DNA of 14,188 bases, from contig DQHS01000259.1 of NCBI GenBank assembly GCA_003524365.1, forward strand, positions 509-14,696, in the 5' to 3' direction. This document shows positions 6,058 through 12,032 of the stretch, in pieces (positions within the stretch are counted from its first letter, which is position 1; each line of letters starts with the position of its first letter). Source of the DNA: Cellvibrio sp. Its GTDB lineage: Bacteria; Pseudomonadota; Gammaproteobacteria; Pseudomonadales; Cellvibrionaceae. The notes beneath the pieces were generated by a model that saw nothing but the letters and a program-made list of their open reading frames with translations, searched no databases and was not told the origin of the DNA. Both the position numbers and the translations under genes were made by a program.

Positions 6058-6466
6058 CGCGGCCCCCTTCACACAGGCTGGTCGCACAGGCGCTGCGCTT
6101 GAGTGCCCCGGGGCGCAGGCGGGTAAATAAGCGATAAAAACGATCGCACTGAATCGCCAGGCGCGGATGCTTACGCAACAAGCGGGCAAGGTGGCGATAA
6201 CCCGGCAAATACGACCACATCACCAAGTGCGCATCAAGACCGATGTGCATCTTGCCGTCGGCATCCAGTACATGCAGCAATTCCATCGCCGCTTCAAAAT
6301 CCACGCCCATATCGGCCGCTAATTGGCGCTGGCTGCGCAGGTCAATCCAATAGATGCACAGCTCTTTATCCAGAGTTTTACACAAGGCGACTTCGCGCCG
6401 GCAAATAGCGCAGTCGTTATCAAAAAAAACGCTAATCGTTGCAGTAGGGTTTAAGGGTGTGGGCAT
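6050..6466 (-). CDS. DCC-family (DUF393) thiol-disulfide oxidoreductase-like protein
   Basis: 138 residues. Near the N-terminus after a beta-strand (ISVFFDN) comes DNDCAICRRE, the D-x-x-C-x-x-C motif of the DCC family, with C19 and C22 as the putative redox pair. The family has a thioredoxin-like fold and is generally predicted to be redox-active; its substrate is unknown. Further family-like segments are IYWIDLRSQ, DADGKMHIGLDAHLVMW (about 68-84) and RFYRLFTRLR. No signal peptide is evident, so it is probably cytoplasmic. A clear AGGAG site precedes the ATG at 6464-6466. The stop TAA at 6050-6052 lies just inside the start of the desaturase gene, suggesting an operon of two and possibly a joint role in lipid modification; that link is inferred from coupling only. 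Confidence 0.85.
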   Translation of the reverse strand: MPTPLNPTATISVFFDNDCAICRREVALCKTLDKELCIYWIDLRSQRQLAADMGVDFEAAMELLHVLDADGKMHIGLDAHLVMWSYLPGYRHLARLLRKHPRLAIQCDRFYRLFTRLRPGALKRSACATSLCEGGRDE

Positions 6467-6660
6467 GGCAGTCTCCTGAAAAAGCGCTAATACGCCGGGA
6501 ATGACTGCACTCTAGGGAAGCGAAAGAGCGGTAACTTCCTTTTTGATAAAACAGATATAAAAATGTAGATCGAAAAATTAAAGTGTTTTAAATCATGCAG
6601 TTAGAAACCTACAGAATGATAAAAATGGAATGAACAATGAAAAGCCGTGAATCCGTACGA

Positions 6661-6806
6661 TGGAGAACTACTGCCGGTTTTTATGAAGTGGCACTTACCA
6701 CTTTAGGAAGCAGCCTAAAGTAGGTGGTTTGCGGGTGTAGTGAGGATTGAAATGACGACACCTTGTATCAACAAGGCCCCCTGCACCACAGGGGCAATGT
6801 TCAATG
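6661..6806 (+). promoter_or_regulatory. Structured leader region upstream of the second GH5 gene, alternative hairpins
   Basis: AAGTGG (6686-6691) can pair with CCACTT (6698-6703). The same bases can instead join CTTTAGG (6701-6707) with CCTAAAG (6714-6720), extended by CCA (6698-6700) with TGG (6725-6727). The two folds exclude each other. A further stem CCCCTG/CAGGGG around a five-base loop lies at about 6778-6794, some 35 bases before the GH5 start. I do not recognise a known riboswitch class. The remainder of 6467-6660 is AT-rich, with a TATAAA at about 6555, but no convincing promoter for either direction. Confidence 0.35.
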
Positions 6807-6827
6807 ACACAACCCAGGTGAATAATA

Positions 6828-8708
6828 ATGAACAATAATCGTCACGGTTGCGCTGCCACAGGTGCGCACCACTCACGTCCACGCAAGACCCTGCTTACAA
6901 CATTTATCGGAATTCTGGCTGGCGGTTTGTTTTCCGGCCTCGCGTTTGCCGATGTTCCTGCGCTAACCGTCCAAGGCAATAAGGTTCTGGTCGGTGGAAA
7001 ATCCGTCAGCCTTGAAGGTGTCTCCCTGTTTTGGAGCAATACCGGTTGGGGTGCGGAAAAGTTTTATACCGCAGCAACAGTTCGTCGCGCCAAAACTGAA
7101 TTCAATGCAAACCTGATCCGCGCGGCTATCGGCCACGGTGAAGCCGGCGGTATTCAGGATGATTGGAACGCAAACATGGCGCGTCTTGATACTGTGGTGC
7201 AAGCTGCTATCGACAACGACATGTATGTGATCGTCGATTATCACAGCCATAAAGCCCATGAGAATTGGGGTTCAGCGGAGGCCTTCTTCAAGCAAGTTGC
7301 GCAGAAGTGGGGCTCGTACAACAACGTTATTTATGAACTCTACAACGAACCGTTAAATGTCAGCTGGGACTCGGTATTAAAGCCCTATGCAGAACATGTA
7401 GGCGGCAAAATCCGTGCGATCGACCCGGACAACCTGATTATTATGGGTACACCTAACTGGTCGCAGGATGTTGACGCCGCCTCCAGAAACAAAGCCAACG
7501 TATCCAACCTCGCCTATACCGTTCACTTCTACGCCGACAGCCACCAGCAGTCCTACCGCGATAAAGCGCAAACCGCGTTGAATAATGGCGCTGCTTTGTT
7601 CGCTACCGAATGGGGTGTTGGCCATGCGAATGGTCGCGGCAATATTAACTATGGCGAGACCTGGGCGTGGATCGACTTTCTGCGCAAAAACGGTATCAGC
7701 CATGCGGGCTGGGCTTTCCACGATAAAGACCGCGGCGACAACAACGAAGTAGAAACCTCGTCTTACTTTTGGTCGGACGGCTCACTAAAAGAGTCCGGCA
7801 AGTTCATTAAAGAAATCCTCTCCACGCGCGGTGATATTGGTGGCGGTGGCGGTGGCGGAGGTGGTGGTGGCGACGGTGGCTCAACCGGTTCCTGCCAAAA
7901 AGCCGGTGTGGGTGATACCTTGCAAGCTGAAAACTTCTGCCAAGCCAGCGGAATACAAACGGAAACCACTAGCGATACCGGCGGTGGCCAGAACGTGGGT
8001 TACATCGATAACGGCGACTGGTTGACCTATTCCGTTAACGTCCCTGCAACCGGCACTTATAAAATAAGTTATCGCGTTGCAGCCTCTGCTGGCGGAGGAC
8101 AATTCCAGTTGGAAAAAGCCGGTGGAAGCCCCGTTTACGGCAATGTGAATGTGCCTGCCACTGGCGGCTGGCAAACCTGGCAAACCATTTCCCACAACGT
8201 GGTATTACCAGCGGGCGAGCAGTTACTTGCTATCGCCGCAGTGACGGGCGGTTTCAACATCAACTGGTTAAAAGTGGAAAGTACCGGCACTCCTCCGGAT
8301 ACCAACCCAGGCCAAGTGATCACCACCCTGCAAGCTGAAGACTACAGCCAGCAACAAGGTACCCAGTTGGAAAATACCAATGATACCGGTGGCGGTAAGA
8401 ATGTGGGTTGGATTGATGCGGGCGACTGGATCTCCTACGCAGGTACTCCGGTGAATATCCCTAGCACTGGCAATTACGTGATCGAGTATCGCGTGGCCAG
8501 CCAAAACGGTGGCGGCAGTCTGGCATTTGAAGAAGCAGGCGGTGCTCCGGTGCATGGCACTATCGCCATCCCTGCAACCGGCGGCTGGCAAACCTGGATG
8601 ACAGTAAAACACACTGTCAACCTAAGTGCCGGTAGTCACAAATTCGGCATTAAAGCCAACGCCGGTGGTTGGAATATCAATTGGATTCGCATTAGCAAGG
8701 CGAATTAA
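6828..8708 (+). CDS. Secreted GH5 endoglucanase with two CBM6 modules
   Basis: 626 residues. Residues 1-41 form an export signal with a long basic n-region, a hydrophobic core TFIGILAGGLFSGLAF, and probable cleavage at AFA/DVP. The GH5 subfamily-2-like catalytic domain (about 43-335) has FWSNTGWG, VIVDYHSHKAH, YELYNEPL with acid/base E174, VHFYADSH, and FATEWGV with nucleophile E261. A linker with eleven consecutive glycines (338-348) leads to two CBM6 beta-sandwich modules, about 362-487 and 498-626. Each starts with an LQAE(N/D) strand and contains TGGGxNVG(Y/W)ID, GDW and ATGGWQTW, ending in an INW strand. CBM6 modules bind cellulose, xylan or beta-glucans; here they presumably anchor the enzyme to cell-wall glucan. 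An AGGTG ribosome site lies upstream. The catalytic domain is a clear paralog of the one at 2415-3611. A terminator follows, so the gene appears monocistronic. Confidence 0.95.
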   Translation: MNNNRHGCAATGAHHSRPRKTLLTTFIGILAGGLFSGLAFADVPALTVQGNKVLVGGKSVSLEGVSLFWSNTGWGAEKFYTAATVRRAKTEFNANLIRAAIGHGEAGGIQDDWNANMARLDTVVQAAIDNDMYVIVDYHSHKAHENWGSAEAFFKQVAQKWGSYNNVIYELYNEPLNVSWDSVLKPYAEHVGGKIRAIDPDNLIIMGTPNWSQDVDAASRNKANVSNLAYTVHFYADSHQQSYRDKAQTALNNGAALFATEWGVGHANGRGNINYGETWAWIDFLRKNGISHAGWAFHDKDRGDNNEVETSSYFWSDGSLKESGKFIKEILSTRGDIGGGGGGGGGGGDGGSTGSCQKAGVGDTLQAENFCQASGIQTETTSDTGGGQNVGYIDNGDWLTYSVNVPATGTYKISYRVAASAGGGQFQLEKAGGSPVYGNVNVPATGGWQTWQTISHNVVLPAGEQLLAIAAVTGGFNINWLKVESTGTPPDTNPGQVITTLQAEDYSQQQGTQLENTNDTGGGKNVGWIDAGDWISYAGTPVNIPSTGNYVIEYRVASQNGGGSLAFEEAGGAPVHGTIAIPATGGWQTWMTVKHTVNLSAGSHKFGIKANAGGWNINWIRISKAN

Positions 8709-8738
8709 TACCTACAAATCCAGTAAGTGAAGTCCTTG

Positions 8739-8762
8739 GCCGCCTCCGGGCGGCTTTTTTTT
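8739..8762 (+). terminator. Rho-independent terminator after the GH5-CBM6-CBM6 gene
   Basis: GCCGCC (8739-8744), loop TCCG, GGCGGC (8749-8754), followed by eight T. It is a compact GC-rich stem with a full T tract, about 30 bases after the stop codon at 8706-8708. Confidence 0.92.
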
Positions 8763-8929
8763 GCCCACTCTTTACTATCAATATCGCATCCCTCGCTAAC
8801 GATAGGTGACACTGATCATAATCATGGCGCATCAAACGCACGGATCTACAATCCAGCAGAGTAATAGCTGCGTCCAACCCCGGAAACCCGCATAATTGCG
8901 CGCTACTGCTAACGCGCCTAGATGTACCT

Positions 8930-10588
8930 ATGAACAACCACCCTGCAATCCGCTATCTTTTTGATCACCGCTACTTACTATTGTTGATGCTATTCACCAG
9001 CGCTGTTTATTTCAAAGGGATAACTCCTTCCTTTTCCTCTGATGATTTTGTTCATTTGGAAAATAATATTCACTTTGAGAACCTGGCTGACGCTGCTGAG
9101 GTTTTTATCAAACCTTACGGGCGCGAATATCGCCCACTGGTGCGCCTGTCACTGTGGTTTAACCATCTTATGGGCGATAGCGCCCTCGCCTATAAAATCA
9201 GCAATTTATTGATGCACTTGCTGTGTGTCGCATTGCTGTATGGATTAATGCTGCGCCTGGGCGTTGCCAGAATTACCGCGCTGATTGCCGCTAGTATTTT
9301 TGCGCTACACCCCATTCACACCACTAGTGTCCTGTTTATTTTGGGCCGCACTGATTTAGTGGCAGCAATGTTTTATCTGGCCGCACTTTATTGTGTAGCG
9401 GGTTGGAAAAATTCACCCGGTTTTATTCAGCATGCAATTGCGTTTGTCTGGTTTGCGGCGGCACTTTTATCTAAAGAGCTTGCTATTACGCTGCCCGCGA
9501 TGATGCTGGCAATCATGCTATGCCAACGACAATCCATCGCGATAACTAACCTGTCACGCAGCCTGTTAATCCTCTGGCCCTACGCACTCACCACACTGAT
9601 TTATTTAGCTGCACGCCTCTACCAATGGCAATCCATGCCTGCGGCGGTAGCGGTGTATAGCGATTTTTCACCGCTGCATATTGTTACCAATTATGTCGAG
9701 TGGATATTTGCACTGCTCTACCCCTTTGATCTTTACGTCGCGCGCGAATGGCAAATGTTGTACAGCCACTGGTTCATCGTATTTACCGTGTTTGCATGCT
9801 TATTACTCGCCACTGTCATGGTTTATATCGGGCGCCCTATAGTCGCCAACCTGCTGCGCTCGCCGCTGCTCTGGTTAGGATTTATGTGGATGTTAATAAC
9901 GCTAATACCGATGGTGGGTGGCAACTCTCACCGCTGGTATTTGTATTTGCCCAGTGCGGGCCTGAGCCTGATAGTGGCTGCAGTTTGGCCACTGACTTAC
10001 CCCCACCGGCGCAGGTTAGTCACTTGGTTGTTAGCACTGATCCTGCTTATTTATACCGTCGAAACCCTGCGCCAAGCGCAGATCTGGCATAAACAAAGCC
10101 ACATTAATGAGTACTTATTGTCGGAAACAAAAACACAGGAATTGCGCCAGCATGCCGCTATCGCCATTGCCAATATGCCTGCCGGATACAAAAGTGCGTT
10201 TTTGTTTACGCACAGCTCGTTTGAGGAAGCCTTACGGGTTCGCTATGGCAGTAGCCCGAAGATTGAAGTGCTTAATTACCTCAATCTGGATGAGCAGAAT
10301 CCAATTGCTATGGAAACAACTACCGACGGTGCGCGCTTCATGATTACACCCAACGCCTACCGATATTTTCGCTTAAGAAATCTACAGATTTTTTTTGATA
10401 AAGCCGATCGTTATACGCAGGGCAATTTCACCTTGCACATTGATCAACTCGATAATGCCGGGCGGATTAGCCAGTACAGGCTAGCGGCACCTGCATCTGC
10501 GCAGGTGCCGGTTTATTATTTTGATGGTGAGGATTTCAAGCGTCTGCCAATCCCCCAAGATATACCGGAAGTTCAGCCGAGCAATTAA
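8930..10588 (+). CDS. Polytopic membrane glycosyltransferase of GT-C type (PMT/TMTC-like)
   Basis: 552 residues with about ten predicted membrane segments through residue 380, then a soluble C-terminal region of about 170 residues, probably periplasmic. The first outward loop has the acidic pair D38-D39 in SFSSDDFVHLENN, the place where GT-C enzymes carry the catalytic acidic motif, followed by GREYRPLVRLSLWFNH. Segment HPIHTTSVLFILGRTDLVAA (127-146) and the later ALLSKELAITLPAMMLA resemble the H-P-x-H-T-x-x-V and SKE motifs of TMTC/O-mannosyltransferase-like proteins. Such enzymes transfer a sugar from a polyprenyl-phosphate donor to protein or glycan at the periplasmic face; donor and acceptor are unknown. 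There are no TPR repeats, unlike many TMTC-like proteins. The ribosome site is weak. The stop overlaps that of the convergent regulator gene. Confidence 0.75.
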   Translation: MNNHPAIRYLFDHRYLLLLMLFTSAVYFKGITPSFSSDDFVHLENNIHFENLADAAEVFIKPYGREYRPLVRLSLWFNHLMGDSALAYKISNLLMHLLCVALLYGLMLRLGVARITALIAASIFALHPIHTTSVLFILGRTDLVAAMFYLAALYCVAGWKNSPGFIQHAIAFVWFAAALLSKELAITLPAMMLAIMLCQRQSIAITNLSRSLLILWPYALTTLIYLAARLYQWQSMPAAVAVYSDFSPLHIVTNYVEWIFALLYPFDLYVAREWQMLYSHWFIVFTVFACLLLATVMVYIGRPIVANLLRSPLLWLGFMWMLITLIPMVGGNSHRWYLYLPSAGLSLIVAAVWPLTYPHRRRLVTWLLALILLIYTVETLRQAQIWHKQSHINEYLLSETKTQELRQHAAIAIANMPAGYKSAFLFTHSSFEEALRVRYGSSPKIEVLNYLNLDEQNPIAMETTTDGARFMITPNAYRYFRLRNLQIFFDKADRYTQGNFTLHIDQLDNAGRISQYRLAAPASAQVPVYYFDGEDFKRLPIPQDIPEVQPSN

Positions 10589-11766
10589 TTGGCGGGGGTC
10601 GCGCGCCTTGGCAGAGACTGATGCACCTGCTTGCGGTACTCCGAGGGAGTCATGCCCACCATCCGCTTAAAAAACCGGTGAAAGGCCGATTGGCTGTTAA
10701 AGCCGGATTTATACAAAATATCCAACACCGTATCCCCCGCGCACTCGGGCGCTGCCAGCAAGCGCTTGGCCTCTTCCACCCGCTGACTGTTGATAAACTC
10801 GAAGAAATTCTGCTGGTAATGATCATTAATAATGGTCGATAGCTCGCGCGCTTTGATCCCAATCAGCTCAGCGAATCGCTCCAGATTGATTTGGCTTTCC
10901 AGATGTAGCCGCAACTCGCTAATACCGCGCTCTACTGCCTGACGTTTTTCATCTACTTGTGGCATCTCCTGCAAGCGGTCTTTTTCCGGCTCCACCGCCA
11001 CCACCAACTCCTGCTGCAACAGTTCGCGGGTATTGCGCCAGCCAAACAGGAACAGGCCATTGACCAACAGCACGGTCAGGTAGTTATTGACTATTCCCAG
11101 CAGGTCATTGGTTTCACCGCTGACATATCCACCCAGGAAATAGGCAACAAACGACCAGAGCCAGTGAATAAAAAATCCACCCAGCACCCAATCCGCCAGC
11201 CGCAATTCCCGCTCGGCCATGCTGGAATACATCTGCTTTAACTGCTTGCGTAAGCGGTATTCAGTGAAGAAACAGGCGAGCACATAGATGAGCGGAGAGC
11301 ATTTCACCAAAAACCAGACAAATGCCAAGGCCGCGCGATCTGCCCCTGACAAGGCAGCCCAATGCCAAGGCAGCCAGTCGTAGATACTCAAGTCGTAGAC
11401 AAAAATTACCCCCACCGCCAGCAACGCAGGTACCAGATGAACCCCGTGGCGCAAGTGCTGTAGTTCGATCGCGCGCGACAGGGAGCGCAGATAAAAGAAC
11501 AACACCGGCCCCTGTAACAGCAGGCAAGCCGATAGCAGCGCGGGCACCCAAGGGTAATTAGCGATAGCCATGGTTTGAAAACTGGCGTTCCAAGTGATCA
11601 GCGTGGTGGCGAGCGTGCCCACCACCAGCAGGAAAAACACTTGCAACAACCGGCGCGGCTGCCTCCTGCCGCCGGGCAAAACGCCAAGCGCGATACACAG
11701 AATAAGGGTTTCCAGAATGGTCAGGGCGATGACCACTTCGTGCAGATTGAGTAACAGGGTCTTCAT
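10585..11766 (-). CDS. Membrane-anchored AraC-family transcriptional regulator
   Basis: 393 residues. The N-terminal half contains about seven hydrophobic segments (near 11-30, 40-58, 75-93, 110-127, 144-166, 191-212, 222-243). A charged connector (about 245-283) leads to a C-terminal AraC/XylS DNA-binding domain (about 285-383), with both helix-turn-helix parts visible: LERFAELIGIKARELSTIIN, and SGFNSQSAFHRFFKRMVGMT followed by PSEYRKQ. INSQRVEEAKRLL is the typical linker helix. The membrane part presumably senses a periplasmic or membrane signal and passes it to the DNA-binding domain. A GGAG site about 11 bases before the ATG at 11764-11766 supports the start. It is divergent from the GH16 gene (266-base gap), which makes that gene the most likely target; this is inferred from position. 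Confidence 0.9.
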   Translation of the reverse strand: MKTLLLNLHEVVIALTILETLILCIALGVLPGGRRQPRRLLQVFFLLVVGTLATTLITWNASFQTMAIANYPWVPALLSACLLLQGPVLFFYLRSLSRAIELQHLRHGVHLVPALLAVGVIFVYDLSIYDWLPWHWAALSGADRAALAFVWFLVKCSPLIYVLACFFTEYRLRKQLKQMYSSMAERELRLADWVLGGFFIHWLWSFVAYFLGGYVSGETNDLLGIVNNYLTVLLVNGLFLFGWRNTRELLQQELVVAVEPEKDRLQEMPQVDEKRQAVERGISELRLHLESQINLERFAELIGIKARELSTIINDHYQQNFFEFINSQRVEEAKRLLAAPECAGDTVLDILYKSGFNSQSAFHRFFKRMVGMTPSEYRKQVHQSLPRRATPAN

Positions 11767-12032
11767 TATTTTTGTTCTCCGGCAGTCCTGTTGTTTTTAT
11801 GAGTGAAATTATAAGCGACAAGAGCGCAAGGACCTGGGTGATCCACGTCTTAATTATCACTATAACCCTCTCTTCCCACCCGTCCCACTTTGCATTTTCA
11901 CTAAGTGGGGCTTCTCAGTTTTATCCCATATGCAAAAAACAGGAGGATTAAGCTTGGCACACGGTGAAATAGTGATCACCAATGCGGCATTTGACTGCAT
12001 TCAAACTCTAACAATAATGAGAGGCTTCACTA

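Noticed and set aside
6058..6189. 44-codon N-terminal extension of the desaturase frame
   Set aside because: It overlaps the well-supported DCC gene in another frame, and the internal ATG at 6057 has a better ribosome site and gives a normal family start.
7837..7880. G-rich tract in the second GH5 gene as a regulatory or G-quadruplex element
   Set aside because: It is fully explained by the polyglycine linker codons between the catalytic and CBM6 modules, and it lacks runs of three or more G.
11991..12018. TTGACT-N16-AATAAT as promoter for the GH16 gene
   Set aside because: Good box match, but the start of transcription would fall about eight bases before the ATG and remove the GAGG ribosome site.
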